Positions 17,945-26,759 of a stretch of 64,000 bases of DNA are shown here, piece by piece (position 1 is the stretch's first letter; the number at the start of each line of letters is the position of its first letter). The position numbers were made by a program, and so were the translations under genes. The notes under the pieces are model-generated. The model was given only the letters and a program-made list of their open reading frames with translations. It was not told the origin of the DNA and searched no databases. The stretch comes from Lapillicoccus jejuensis (GTDB taxonomy: Bacteria; Actinomycetota; Actinomycetes; Actinomycetales; Dermatophilaceae): the NCBI RefSeq assembly GCF_006715055.1, contig NZ_VFMN01000001.1, positions 2,914,001-2,978,000 of the forward strand, given 5' to 3'.

Positions 17945-19243
17945 TCAGTGGCGCCGCTGGCGGGGGACGAGGACCTCGTCGTAGAGCAGCAGGAGCCCGG
18001 CCGCGGCCGGGATGGCGATGAGCGCGCCGACCATGCCGAGCAGCGTCCCGCCCGTCAGCGCCGCGACGACGGTCACCGCGCCCGGCACGCTCACCGTGCG
18101 CCGCATGATGCGCGGCGCCAGCAGGTAGTTCTCCAGCTGCTGGTAGACGATGAAGTAGACCAGCGCGATGACCGCCTTGGTCGGCGAGTCGAAGACCGCG
18201 ACGACGGCCACGAGCAGCGCCCCGAGCGTCGCGCCGACCATGGGCACGAGCCCGAGGAAGCCGACGCACACGGCGAGGACGGCGGCGTACGGGATCCCGA
18301 CGAGCGACATCATGATCCACGCGCAGAACGCGTTGAACCCCGCGACGGCGACCTGCGAGACGGCGTAGATGCCGACCCGCCGCATGATCTCCTCCGACAG
18401 CGAGATGACCCGCGGCCGGCGGCTGGCCGGCACGACGGCGTACGCCGCCTGCTTGAGCGCCGGCAGGCTGGCCAGGAAATACAGGGTGAGGACGAGGACG
18501 GTCAGCGTCTCGAAGACGCCGGTGACGATGGCCTGCCCCGCGCCGAGCAGCCCGCCCGCGACCTGCGAGAGGAACGCGCTGTCGGTCAGCCGGGCGTTGA
18601 GCTCGGCCTGCAGCCGCGAGATCACCTGGTAGTGCTGGTCGAGGTCCTGCACCCACGACAGGGTGAGGGTCTGCTCGAGCAGGCTCGGCGCCGCGGTGAC
18701 GAGGGCGCTGGCCTGCGTGGTGACCGGCGGCACGACGACGAAGCCGAGCAGCACGAAGACGAGCACCACCCCGGCGAACACCGTCGCCACCGCCCCGCCG
18801 CGGCGCAGCCGGTGCCGGGTGAGGAAGGCGACGAGCGGGTCGAGCGCGAGGGCGAGGAAGAAGGCCGTCGTCAGCAGCGTGAAGACGGTGCCGAGGCTCG
18901 AGACCAGCCGCCACAGGCCGTAGGCGGTGAGGACGCCGATGGCGCCGACGAAGCCGACGTAGAACGGGGACTGGCGGTTGAGCGGTCGCCCCGCGGGGCC
19001 GAAGTCGCGCTGCGGCGGCCCGCTCGGGCGCGGGGCCGGCGGAGCCGGCTCCCGTACGGCGTCCCTCGCGGGCTCCGGCTCGGTCTCCTCCTCCCGCGGC
19101 AGCAGGTCGTGGAGCAGGTCGGGCCCTGCCGGCTCGGGGGACGTCTCCGGCGGTTCGACCGGGGGGTGGGCGAGCCGCGTCGGCGCCCCCGCCGCGAGGC
19201 GCACGCGCTGACGACGCCGTAGGTCGCTCCACCGCCCGAGCAC
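17945..19243 (-). CDS. AI-2E family transporter (PerM/UPF0118)
   Basis: 432 residues. A Pro/Glu-rich cytoplasmic N-terminal tail of about 90 residues precedes about eight membrane segments, with the family's paired N-terminal helices, a long soluble loop (DLDQHYQVISRLQAELNAR) and the conserved C-terminal VYFIVYQQLENYLLAPRIM then GAVTVVAALTGGTLLGMVGAL. Family members are membrane exporters with varied or unknown cargo; the AI-2 link is not general. Substrate not predictable. Confidence 0.87.
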   Translation of the reverse strand: MLGRWSDLRRRQRVRLAAGAPTRLAHPPVEPPETSPEPAGPDLLHDLLPREEETEPEPARDAVREPAPPAPRPSGPPQRDFGPAGRPLNRQSPFYVGFVGAIGVLTAYGLWRLVSSLGTVFTLLTTAFFLALALDPLVAFLTRHRLRRGGAVATVFAGVVLVFVLLGFVVVPPVTTQASALVTAAPSLLEQTLTLSWVQDLDQHYQVISRLQAELNARLTDSAFLSQVAGGLLGAGQAIVTGVFETLTVLVLTLYFLASLPALKQAAYAVVPASRRPRVISLSEEIMRRVGIYAVSQVAVAGFNAFCAWIMMSLVGIPYAAVLAVCVGFLGLVPMVGATLGALLVAVVAVFDSPTKAVIALVYFIVYQQLENYLLAPRIMRRTVSVPGAVTVVAALTGGTLLGMVGALIAIPAAAGLLLLYDEVLVPRQRRH

Positions 19244-19249
19244 GGTCCC

Positions 19250-19255
19250 AACCTA
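19250..19255 (-). promoter_or_regulatory. Candidate leaderless -10 (TAGGTT) for the AI-2E family gene
   Basis: The hexamer ends 6 nt before the GTG at 19243. Confidence 0.5.
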
Positions 19256-19328
19256 ACCGCCGCGTCGGCGCGCGCGGCTCAGGATCGCCTCAGGATCGAC
19301 CCTGGTCCGACCCCGAGACGCCTGCCCG

Positions 19329-20675
19329 TCACACGTCGCGGAACCGGTTGATCTCGCGCTCGAACCGGGCGCGCTTCTCCGGGTCGCTGACCCCGAGCCC
19401 CTCCTCGGGCGACAGCGTGAGGACGCCGACCTTGCCCTGGTGCAGGTTGCGGTGGACGTCGTACGCGGCCTGGCCGACGTCCTCCATCCGGTAGGTGCGG
19501 CTGAGGGTCGGGTGCACGAGCCCGCGGTCGACGAGCGAGTTCGCCTCCCACGCCTCGCGGTAGTTGGCGAAGTGCGAGCCGATGATCCGCTTGAGGCTCA
19601 TCCACAGGTAGCGGTTGTCGTACTCGTGCATGAAGCCCGACGTCGACGCGCAGGTCGTGATCGTGCCGCCCTTGCGGGTGACGTAGACGCTGGCCCCGAA
19701 GGTCTCGCGTCCCGGGTGCTCGAAGACGATGTCGATGTCCTTGCCGCCGGTCAGCTCGCGGATCCGCTTGCCGAACCGCTTCCACTCGCTCGGGTCCTGG
19801 GTCGCCTCGTCCTTCCAGAACGCGTACCCCTCGGCGGTCCGGTCGATGACCAGCTCGGCGCCCATCGCCCGGCAGATCTCCGCCTTCTCCGGCGAGGACA
19901 CGACGCACACCGGCGTCGCCCCACCGGCGAGGGCCATCTGCGTGGCGTACGAGCCGAGCCCGCCGCTGGCGCCCCAGATGAGGACGGTGTCGCCGAGCTT
20001 CATCCCGGCGCCGTTGCGCGAGACCAGCTGCCGGTACGCCGTGCTGTTGACCAGCCCGGGGGAGGCGGCCTCCTCCCAGGACAGGTGAGCGGGCTTCGGC
20101 ATGAGCTGGTTGGTCTTGACGACCGCGAGCTCGGCCAGCCCGCCGAAGTTGGTCTCGAAGCCCCAGATCCGCTGCTCGGGGTCGAGCATCGTGTCGCCGT
20201 GCCCCTCCGCGCTCTCCAGCTCGACGGACAGGCAGTGGGCGACGACCTCGGCGCCCGGCTTCCACAGGTGCACCCCCGGACCGGTGCGCAGGACGACGCC
20301 CGCGAGGTCGGAGCCGACGACGTGGTACGGCAGGTCGTGGCGCTTGGCGATGGGCGACAGCCGGCCGTAGCGCTCGAGGAACCCGAAGGTCGAGACGGGC
20401 TCGAAGATCGAGGTCCAGACGGTGTTGTAGTTGATCGCCGAGGCCATGACGGCGACGAGCGCCTCGCCGGGCGCGAGCTCGGGGACGGGCACGTCGTCGA
20501 GGTGCAGGGACTTGCGAGGGTCCTTGTCCCTGCTGGGGATCCCCTCGAAGAGCCCCACCTCGTCCTTGTGCACCGTCACCCCCCGGTAGGTGTCGGGCAC
20601 CTCGAGCGCGCTGTACGTCGCCTCGGTGCGGTCGCCGGCAAGGATCGCCTCGCGGATGTCACCCATGTCAGCCAT
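19329..20675 (-). CDS. ccr: Crotonyl-CoA carboxylase/reductase
   Basis: 448 residues, a medium-chain dehydrogenase/reductase. It reduces crotonyl-CoA with NADPH while fixing CO2, giving ethylmalonyl-CoA. NADPH site: LIWGASGGLGSYATQMA. Residues described as holding CO2 in the Kitasatospora enzyme have counterparts: Asn82 in AINYNTVW, Phe172-Glu173 in GFETNFGG, and His367 in IIGSHFANY. This points to a true carboxylase, not a plain enoyl reductase. It supplies the substrate of the Ecm at 5221-7305 after epimerisation. Genes for the pathway are scattered over about 50 kb instead of being one operon. Confidence 0.94.
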   Translation of the reverse strand: MADMGDIREAILAGDRTEATYSALEVPDTYRGVTVHKDEVGLFEGIPSRDKDPRKSLHLDDVPVPELAPGEALVAVMASAINYNTVWTSIFEPVSTFGFLERYGRLSPIAKRHDLPYHVVGSDLAGVVLRTGPGVHLWKPGAEVVAHCLSVELESAEGHGDTMLDPEQRIWGFETNFGGLAELAVVKTNQLMPKPAHLSWEEAASPGLVNSTAYRQLVSRNGAGMKLGDTVLIWGASGGLGSYATQMALAGGATPVCVVSSPEKAEICRAMGAELVIDRTAEGYAFWKDEATQDPSEWKRFGKRIRELTGGKDIDIVFEHPGRETFGASVYVTRKGGTITTCASTSGFMHEYDNRYLWMSLKRIIGSHFANYREAWEANSLVDRGLVHPTLSRTYRMEDVGQAAYDVHRNLHQGKVGVLTLSPEEGLGVSDPEKRARFEREINRFRDV

Positions 20676-20681
20676 GGCGAG

Positions 20682-20687
20682 AACCTA
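20682..20687 (-). promoter_or_regulatory. Candidate leaderless -10 (TAGGTT) for ccr
   Basis: The hexamer ends 6 nt before the ATG at 20675. Confidence 0.5.
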
Positions 20688-20727
20688 CTGACGGGTCACC
20701 TGGCCCCTCCGGGTCCTGAGACCCCGG

Positions 20728-21543
20728 TCACCTCGTGACGTGGCTCACCGGTCGTTCGACGAGCAGGTCCGTCACGGTGACGAGGTCGTGACCGTCCGCG
20801 CGCAGCGCCGCGAGGATGCCGTCGAGGTGGTCGATCGTCGTCAGCCGGTCGGGCGACCCGGAGTCGTGGGCGAGGACGACGTCCCCGGCCGCGACGAGCT
20901 CGCGCGCCCCGGGGACGACGCGGTCGGGGTGGCCCACCCAGGCGTCCTCGTGCATCTGCGTGCTCCACAGCACGCAGGTCAGCCCGGTCTCCGCGGCGGC
21001 GAGCAGCGTGGAACCACCGAGGTGCCCGTACGGCGGCCGGAACAGCACCGGGGCGCGCCCGGTCACCCGCGTCAGCTCGGCGCTCGTGCGGGCCAGCTGG
21101 TCCTGCACCTGCGCGAGCGGCAGCCGGCCGAGGTCCGGGTGGTCCCACGTGTGGTTGGCCAGCTCGTGACCGGCGTCGAGCGAGCGGGCGTGCACGCCGG
21201 GGTGCGCGCGCAGGTGGTCGCCGCGCACGAAGAAGGTCGCCGGGGCGTCGTACCGGGCCAGGGAGGCGAGCACCCGCGGGGTCCAGTCGGGGTCGGGTCC
21301 GTCGTCGAAGGTGAGCGCGACCCGCCGGTCACCGGGGGTGCGCGACCCGGACCAGACGACGACCCCCTGCCCCGCGCGGGGGCGGGAGCGGTCGGGCCGG
21401 ACCGCGGAGACGGCCGTCCCGTAGAAGGGCAGCGGCGAGCGGCTCTCGACGGTCTGCACCTCGCGGTCGGTGCCGAGGGAGGCCGCCGCGCCGACGACGG
21501 TGCCGCCGAGGGCGAGCAGGACGTCGCGACGGGCCGGTGACAC
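20728..21543 (-). CDS. Polysaccharide deacetylase (CE4/NodB domain), exported
   Basis: 271 residues from GTG at 21543. N-terminus SPARRDVLLALGGTVVGAAAS resembles a Tat-type signal or anchor with paired Arg. The NodB domain shows motif 1 ALTFDDGPD (catalytic Asp plus metal Asp), motif 2 HELANHTWDHPD (two metal-binding His), motif 3 RPPYGH and a late VVLAHDSG. It probably removes N-acetyl groups from a cell-wall or extracellular amino sugar polymer; substrate not determined. Confidence 0.88.
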   Translation of the reverse strand: MSPARRDVLLALGGTVVGAAASLGTDREVQTVESRSPLPFYGTAVSAVRPDRSRPRAGQGVVVWSGSRTPGDRRVALTFDDGPDPDWTPRVLASLARYDAPATFFVRGDHLRAHPGVHARSLDAGHELANHTWDHPDLGRLPLAQVQDQLARTSAELTRVTGRAPVLFRPPYGHLGGSTLLAAAETGLTCVLWSTQMHEDAWVGHPDRVVPGARELVAAGDVVLAHDSGSPDRLTTIDHLDGILAALRADGHDLVTVTDLLVERPVSHVTR

Positions 21544-21549
21544 AGGCGC

Positions 21550-21555
21550 AGCATA
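21550..21555 (-). promoter_or_regulatory. Candidate leaderless -10 (TATGCT) for the deacetylase gene
   Basis: The hexamer ends 6 nt before the GTG at 21543 and supports that start. Confidence 0.5.
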
Positions 21556-21624
21556 GGGACGGCGTCCGGGTGCCGGCCGGGGATCGGACGAAGAACGGCC
21601 GTCCGGACGAGGCGACGTGCCCGC

Positions 21625-24600
21625 TCAGCGGAGCAGGCCCTCGCGGCGGGCCACGGCGACCGCCTCGGTGCGCCCGGCGGCGCCCAGCTTCGCCAGCACG
21701 TTGGACACGTGCACGCTGACCGTCTTGGTGCTGATGAAGAGCCGTCGGCCGATCTCGCCGTTGCTGCGGCCCTCGGCGACGAGGGCGAGGACCTCGCGCT
21801 CGCGGTCGGTGAGCGACGGGCGCCCGGGTGCCACCGGGGCGGAGGGGTCGGGCCGCCGCGCGCCGCCGAGGCCGCGCAGCTCGAGCAGGAGCGGCTCCGC
21901 GCGCAGCCGCTGGGCCACCTCCCGGGCGCGAGCGGCCTCGGTCCGGGCGGCCGCCGGGTCGCCGACGGCGCGGAGCACCGCCGCGAGCCGGGCCCGCGAG
22001 CGGGCCGTCTCGTAGACGGCGCCGTGCTCCTGGAAGCCGGTGGTCGCCGTGCGCCACGCGGAGACGAGGGCGTCCTCGTCAGGCGCGTCGGCGCCGGCCA
22101 CCCAGGCCAGCCGCAGCCGCTCCGCGAGGGCGCGGTCGCGCCACACGCGGACCTCGCGCCGGTGGACGGGGGCGAGGTCGTGCGCCTCCCACACGGCCGC
22201 GCCCGCCGCCAGCACGCGCTCCGCGGCGACCAGCAGCCCCGCGTGGTCGGCGCTGGCCGTCCGCGGCACGGCCGCGGCGAGCTGGCCGAGGACGAGGGCG
22301 GTGAGCCGCACCTGCACCCAGACCACCCACACCGGGTAGAGCCGGGTGACGTGCCCGACCGCCTCGTCGTGGGCCCGGAGCATCCCCTCGACGTCGTGAC
22401 GGTCGCCGAGCAGGTCGATGGCGGCCCCGCCGCCGACGGCCGCGGCCACCCCGTCCAGCGGCCAGGCCGCGCGCGACCCGCCCAGGGCCGCCGACGCCTC
22501 CGGGTCCCCGGCGCCCCGGCCTGCGAGGACGGCCAGCCGGACCGAGTCGAGCAGCCCGGCGGCCACCGGGGGCGGGTCCTCGCCGCTCGCGTCGGCGAGC
22601 GCGAGCGCGTTGTCCCAGTCGCCCGCCGTGTGCAGCGCGAGCGCGCCGAGGACGCGGCTGTCGAGGGCGTACGGCGCCCAGGGGCGTCCCGTTCCCTGGG
22701 CCCGCCGGGCCGCCTCGAGGTAGGCCGCGGTGCTGCCGGCGTGGTCGCCGGCGGCGGTGCGCAGGCTCGCCGTCTGGTGCAGCGCGCGGATCTCCGTGGC
22801 CGTGTCGCCGGACGCCCGGGCCGCGGCGAGGACGCCGTCCAGCCGCTCGAGCGCGGCTCGCGTGTCCCCGACGAGGTCCTCGGCCCGGGCCAGCGCCACC
22901 GACGCCTCCGCGGCGACGACGGTCAGGCCGACCTCGTCGGCGAGGTCCCGCGCCCGCCGGGCGAGCGCCCCGCCCTCGACGGGGTCGACGAGGCGGGTCG
23001 TCGCGAGGGCGTGGACGACGAGGGCGCGGGCCCGCAGGGCGGTGGGGGCGTCGGGGACGAGGGTGACCGCCTCGACCGAGAAGGGCAGCGGGTCGAGGTC
23101 GGAGTCGGTGAGCCACAGCTGGGCCGACAGCGCGACGAGCAGCCGCGCCCGGTCGAGCGGGGCGAGCGGGGCGAGCGGGCCGGGCGAGACGGACCGGTCC
23201 GCCGCGCGTACCTCGTCGTGGAGCAGGGCGAGCCCCCGGTCGGGGAAGCCCGCCTGCGACAGCGCGCCGGCCGTCCGGACGACGAGCACGACGTGCGGGT
23301 CCGGGTCGTCACCCGGTCCGGCGGTCCAGTCGGGGGCGGGGGCGACCGCGAGCGACTCGCGCGCGGGCCCGGGTGGGGCGGTGAGGTCGAGCGCGATGAG
23401 GTAGAGGGCGACGGCGTCCTGCGGGGCGCCGACCCGCATGGCCTCGTCACCGGCCTCGGCGGCGGCGCGGGCGGCGACCGCCTGGTCCCCGGCGGCGCGG
23501 GCGTGCCGCGCCAGCTCGGCGGCGGTGCCGGGCGCGGTCCCGGCGACGAGCACGGCGACGTAGGCGGCGTGCAGCCGGGCGCGCTCGCCGGGCAGCAGGT
23601 CGTCGTACGCCGCCTCGGCGAGCAGGGCGTGCCGGAAGGCGTAGCCGCCGCCGGAGGTCGGGACGAGGACGTGCTGGTCGACGGCCTCGCGCAGCGAGGC
23701 CTCGAGGCCGAGCGGGTCGGCCGCGCCGCCGCCCAGCTCGAGCAGGACGGCCGCGAGCAGCGCGTGGGACACGACCCGGCCACCGGCGGCGGCGACCCGC
23801 ACGACCTGGCGGGCGGCCTCGTCGAGCCGGTCGAGGCGGACGAGGAGCAGGTCGGCCAGGTCGTCGGGGACGGCGCGGCGGGCCGCCGCGCTGGCCAGCT
23901 CCTCGGCGAAGAAGGCGTTGCCCTCGGCCCGCTCGACGACGGTGCGCACGAGGTCGGGCGCGTCGAGCAGCCCGCCGACGAGGTCGCGGACCGCGTCGTC
24001 GGCCAGGCCCTCGAGCTGCAGGCGGTGGACGACGGGCAGCCGGGTCCACTGCGCGAGGACGGGCCGCATCGGGTGGCGCCGGTGGACGTCGTCGCTGCGG
24101 TAGGTGACGACGAGGGACAGCGGCGACGGCGGCCCGCCCGGGTCCCGGCGCGAGAGCAGCGAGGTGAGCAGCTCGCGGGTGGCCTGGTCGGCCCAGTGCG
24201 CGTCCTCGACGACGAGCAGCAGCGGCCGCCGCGCCGCGGTGGCCGACAGCAGCGCGGAGACCGCCTCGACGACCTCGGCGCGCGAGGCCGTCCCCGCCGC
24301 GGTCCCGTCCTCGGCGCGCAGCCGCTGGCGGGGGAGCAGGCGCGCCAGCGCCGGGTGGTCGGCGAGGACGGCCTGCGTGGTGGCGGGGTCGTCCTCGGCG
24401 AGCCGTCCGAGGACCTCGGTGACGGGCAGGTAGGGCAGGGCGCTGTCGCCGAAGTCGAGGCAGTGACCCACGACGGTGCGCCACCCGGCGGCCTCCGCGC
24501 GCCCGCGGACGGCGGCCACGAGCCGGGTCTTGCCGACCCCGGCGTCCCCGCCGAGGACGACCGCGCCGCCGGGCCGGGCCTCCTCCAGGCCGAGGGCGGC

Positions 24601-24663
24601 GACCAGCTCGCCGAGCTCGCGGTCGCGGCCGACGAGCGGCGACCGGCGGGGGTCGAGGGCCAT
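21625..24663 (-). CDS. Large ATPase regulator of the LuxR family (LAL/MalT-like)
   Basis: 1012 residues from ATG at 24663; an in-frame GTG at 24684 would add seven. N-terminal AAA/NACHT-like ATPase with Walker A LGGDAGVGKTRL and Walker B LLLVVEDAHWAD, then a long helical, TPR-like middle (residues roughly 350-930), and a C-terminal LuxR helix-turn-helix: LTDREREVLALVAEGRSNGEIGRRLF is the start of it (key residues E-x-E-V-L, NxEI, STKTVSVHVSNVLAKLG). Such proteins are ligand- and ATP-dependent activators. No cognate ligand is evident. A 52-residue gene and a set of TCTGAGGTA repeats lie directly upstream on the same strand. Confidence 0.9.
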   Translation of the reverse strand: MALDPRRSPLVGRDRELGELVAALGLEEARPGGAVVLGGDAGVGKTRLVAAVRGRAEAAGWRTVVGHCLDFGDSALPYLPVTEVLGRLAEDDPATTQAVLADHPALARLLPRQRLRAEDGTAAGTASRAEVVEAVSALLSATAARRPLLLVVEDAHWADQATRELLTSLLSRRDPGGPPSPLSLVVTYRSDDVHRRHPMRPVLAQWTRLPVVHRLQLEGLADDAVRDLVGGLLDAPDLVRTVVERAEGNAFFAEELASAAARRAVPDDLADLLLVRLDRLDEAARQVVRVAAAGGRVVSHALLAAVLLELGGGAADPLGLEASLREAVDQHVLVPTSGGGYAFRHALLAEAAYDDLLPGERARLHAAYVAVLVAGTAPGTAAELARHARAAGDQAVAARAAAEAGDEAMRVGAPQDAVALYLIALDLTAPPGPARESLAVAPAPDWTAGPGDDPDPHVVLVVRTAGALSQAGFPDRGLALLHDEVRAADRSVSPGPLAPLAPLDRARLLVALSAQLWLTDSDLDPLPFSVEAVTLVPDAPTALRARALVVHALATTRLVDPVEGGALARRARDLADEVGLTVVAAEASVALARAEDLVGDTRAALERLDGVLAAARASGDTATEIRALHQTASLRTAAGDHAGSTAAYLEAARRAQGTGRPWAPYALDSRVLGALALHTAGDWDNALALADASGEDPPPVAAGLLDSVRLAVLAGRGAGDPEASAALGGSRAAWPLDGVAAAVGGGAAIDLLGDRHDVEGMLRAHDEAVGHVTRLYPVWVVWVQVRLTALVLGQLAAAVPRTASADHAGLLVAAERVLAAGAAVWEAHDLAPVHRREVRVWRDRALAERLRLAWVAGADAPDEDALVSAWRTATTGFQEHGAVYETARSRARLAAVLRAVGDPAAARTEAARAREVAQRLRAEPLLLELRGLGGARRPDPSAPVAPGRPSLTDREREVLALVAEGRSNGEIGRRLFISTKTVSVHVSNVLAKLGAAGRTEAVAVARREGLLR

Positions 24664-24693
24664 GCCCCCATCATCGGGTGTCACGCGGGCGCG

Positions 24694-24852
24694 TCACCTC
24701 CCGCCGGTGCGCCGGCGCGGGCCGGTCGCGTCGGTGCGGGTCGTGGGGCGCGCGTCGCCGTGCCGGCGGGTCCAGCGGCGGAAGCCCTCGAGCCGGTGCG
24801 CGTCGGTCGCGCGGACGACGTCGTGGGCGACGGTGTGGCTGAGCGGGTACAT
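24694..24852 (-). CDS. 52-residue small protein upstream of the LuxR-family regulator
   Basis: ATG at 24852 is preceded by a strong ribosome site (AGGAGG about 5 nt upstream) and the frame ends with TGA at 24694. It begins MYPLSHTVAHDVVRATDAHR and continues LEGFRRWTRRHGDARP before an Arg/Thr-rich tail. The N-terminal helix followed by basic residues resembles other very short actinobacterial proteins of unknown role. It ends 30 bp before the regulator start, so the two are probably one operon. No function can be assigned. Confidence 0.65.
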   Translation of the reverse strand: MYPLSHTVAHDVVRATDAHRLEGFRRWTRRHGDARPTTRTDATGPRRRTGGR

Positions 24853-24923
24853 GCGGTCCTCCTCGGTCGCGGCCCGCGCCGGCCCGGGCGGGCCGGCCGG
24901 AGCCGATGAGGAGACGGTGCGCG

Positions 24924-24991
24924 CCTGAGGTGGCCCGCCGCATCGGGCGATACCTCAGATCGGGGCGCCGCCCGCGGTGGGGTACCTCAGA
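24924..24991 (-). promoter_or_regulatory. Repeated TCTGAGGTA elements upstream of the small gene/LuxR regulator
   Basis: On the minus strand TCTGAGGTA occurs at 24991-24983 and 24959-24951 (32 bp apart, close to three helical turns). A third copy of the core in the opposite orientation (CCTGAGGT on the plus strand) lies at 24924-24931. All fall in the 148-bp gap upstream of the small gene, as expected for an operator recognised by a regulator dimer, perhaps autoregulation. Confidence 0.45.
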
Positions 24992-25000
24992 CGGCCCGGG

Positions 25001-25438
25001 TCAGGCGTGCCCGCCGGCGGGCTGGACGAGCTCGACGAGGACGCCGCCGGCGTCCTTGGGGTGGACGAAGTTGACCCGGCTGTCCGACGTCCCGCGGCGG
25101 GCGGTGTCGTAGAGCAGGCGCAGGCCGCGCTCGCGCAGCACCGCGGCGGCGGCCTCGACGTCCTCGACCCGGTAGGCCACCTGCTGCAGGCCGGGGCCGT
25201 TGCGGTCGAGGAACTTGGCGATCGTCGACTCCGGGGTGAGGGGGGCGAGCAGCTGCACGCAGGAGCCGGAGTCGCCGACGCCCATCATCGCCTCGCGGAC
25301 GCCCTGCTCCTCGTTGACCTCCTCGTGCAGCAGCTGCATCCCAAGGCTGTCGCGGTAGAACGCGATCGCGGCGTCGAGGTCGACGACGGCGACACCGACG
25401 TGGTCGATGGCGGTGAACAGGTGCGGGAACTCGGCCAT
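25001..25438 (-). CDS. mce: Methylmalonyl-CoA / ethylmalonyl-CoA epimerase
   Basis: 145 residues, vicinal-oxygen-chelate fold. Motifs: AIDHVGVAVVDLDAAIAFYR with the metal His, LLHEEVNEEQGV, FLDRNGPGLQQVAYRVED, and VNFVHPKDAGGVLVELVQ with the metal Glu. It interconverts 2R and 2S epimers of methylmalonyl-CoA, and in the ethylmalonyl-CoA pathway also of ethylmalonyl-CoA. It is divergent from the thiolase gene with 114 bp between. TACGCT lies 7 nt before the ATG. Confidence 0.93.
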   Translation of the reverse strand: MAEFPHLFTAIDHVGVAVVDLDAAIAFYRDSLGMQLLHEEVNEEQGVREAMMGVGDSGSCVQLLAPLTPESTIAKFLDRNGPGLQQVAYRVEDVEAAAAVLRERGLRLLYDTARRGTSDSRVNFVHPKDAGGVLVELVQPAGGHA

Positions 25439-25445
25439 GCCCGGC

Positions 25446-25451
25446 AGCGTA
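25446..25451 (-). promoter_or_regulatory. Candidate leaderless -10 (TACGCT) for the epimerase
   Basis: The hexamer ends 7 nt before the ATG at 25438. Confidence 0.5.
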
Positions 25452-25540
25452 GGGCGGCCCGGGCCGAGGTGGCGGGTCGGCACCGTCGGCTGTGGCCAGC
25501 GCCACCCCGGCGGGCGCCGGGAGGCCCTCGCGGCCGCGGT

Positions 25541-25546
25541 TAGAGT
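25541..25546 (+). promoter_or_regulatory. Candidate leaderless -10 (TAGAGT) for the thiolase-meaB unit
   Basis: The hexamer ends 6 nt before the ATG at 25553. Confidence 0.5.
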
Positions 25547-25552
25547 GCGCCC

Positions 25553-26755
25553 ATGACCTCCACCGACCCCACCGTCATCGTCGCCGGCGCCCGCACGGGC
25601 ATGGGCCGCCTGCTCGGCTCGCTCAAGGACTTCTCGGGCGTGCAGCTCGGCGGTCTGGCCATCAAGGGCGCCCTCGAGCGCGCGGGGGTCGCGCCCGACC
25701 AGGTCGACTACGTGATCATGGGCCAGGTCCTCACCGCCGGCGCCGGGCAGATCCCCGCGCGCCAGGCCGCGAACGAGGCCGGCATCCCGCTCGACGTCCC
25801 GGCGCTGACGATCAACAAGGTCTGCCTGTCGGGTCTCGACGCGATCGCCCTGGCCGACCAGCTGGTCCGCGCGGGCGAGTTCGAGGTCGTCGTCGCCGGC
25901 GGCCAGGAGTCGATGACCAACGCGCCGCACCTGCTCGAGAAGACCCGTGAGGGCTACAAGTACGGCGACGTGACGATGAAGGACCACATGGCCCTCGACG
26001 GCCTGTGGGACGCGTTCACCGACCAGCCGATGGGCGCGCTGACCGAGTCGGCCAACACCGGCGACCTCGCCTTCAGCCGCGAGGAGCAGGACGCGTTCGC
26101 CGCCCGGTCGCACGAGCGCGCCGCGCGGGCGTGGAAGGACGGCCTGTTCGACGACGAGGTCGTCACCGTCAGCGTCCCGCAGCGCAAGGGCGACCCGCTG
26201 GAGTTCCGCGCCGACGAGGGCGTGCGTCCCGACACGAGCGTCGAGACCCTGGCCCGGCTGCGCCCGGCCTTCAGCAAGGACGGCTCGATCACCGCCGGGT
26301 CGGCCTCGCCGATCTCCGACGGCGCCGCCGCCGTCGTGGTGATGAAGCGCTCGAAGGCCGAGGAGCTCGGCCTGACCTGGCTGGCCGAGATCGGCGCCCA
26401 CGGCGTCGTCGCCGGCCCCGACAGCAGCCTGCAGGCCCAGCCGGCCAACGCCATCCGCAAGGCCTGCGCGCGCGAGGGCATCGAGCCGACCGACCTCGAC
26501 GTCGTCGAGATCAACGAGGCCTTCGCCGCCGTCGGCCTCGCCTCGGCCAAGCTCCTCGGCCTCGACGAGGAGAAGGTCAACCCGAACGGCGGCGCCATCG
26601 CCATGGGCCACCCGATCGGCATGTCCGGCGCCCGTCTCGCGCTCACCCTCGCCCTCGAGCTGCGCCGCCGCGGCGGCGGCGTCGGGGCGGCCGCCCTGTG
26701 CGGCGGCGGCGGTCAGGGCGACGCCCTCGTGCTGCGGGTGCCGACCACCGCCTGA
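25553..26755 (+). CDS. Acetyl-CoA C-acetyltransferase (thiolase)
   Basis: 400 residues. Condenses two acetyl-CoA to acetoacetyl-CoA or the reverse. Nucleophile Cys91 in [33 protein letters not shown]; the catalytic His in [14 protein letters not shown]; and the second Cys in [12 protein letters not shown]. Full length for a biosynthetic-type thiolase. It is the entry step to the hydroxybutyryl-CoA/crotonyl-CoA route found in this window. Four bases separate it from meaB, so they are co-transcribed. Confidence 0.94.
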   Translation: MTSTDPTVIVAGARTGMGRLLGSLKDFSGVQLGGLAIKGALERAGVAPDQVDYVIMGQVLTAGAGQIPARQAANEAGIPLDVPALTINKVCLSGLDAIALADQLVRAGEFEVVVAGGQESMTNAPHLLEKTREGYKYGDVTMKDHMALDGLWDAFTDQPMGALTESANTGDLAFSREEQDAFAARSHERAARAWKDGLFDDEVVTVSVPQRKGDPLEFRADEGVRPDTSVETLARLRPAFSKDGSITAGSASPISDGAAAVVVMKRSKAEELGLTWLAEIGAHGVVAGPDSSLQAQPANAIRKACAREGIEPTDLDVVEINEAFAAVGLASAKLLGLDEEKVNPNGGAIAMGHPIGMSGARLALTLALELRRRGGGVGAAALCGGGGQGDALVLRVPTTA

Positions 26756-26759
26756 CGGG

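Noticed and set aside
24671-24943. 90-codon minus-strand frame MRRATSGAHR...
   Set aside because: It overlaps the 52-residue frame (24694-24852), which has a strong ribosome site and protein-like composition, whereas this one is Arg/Pro-rich.
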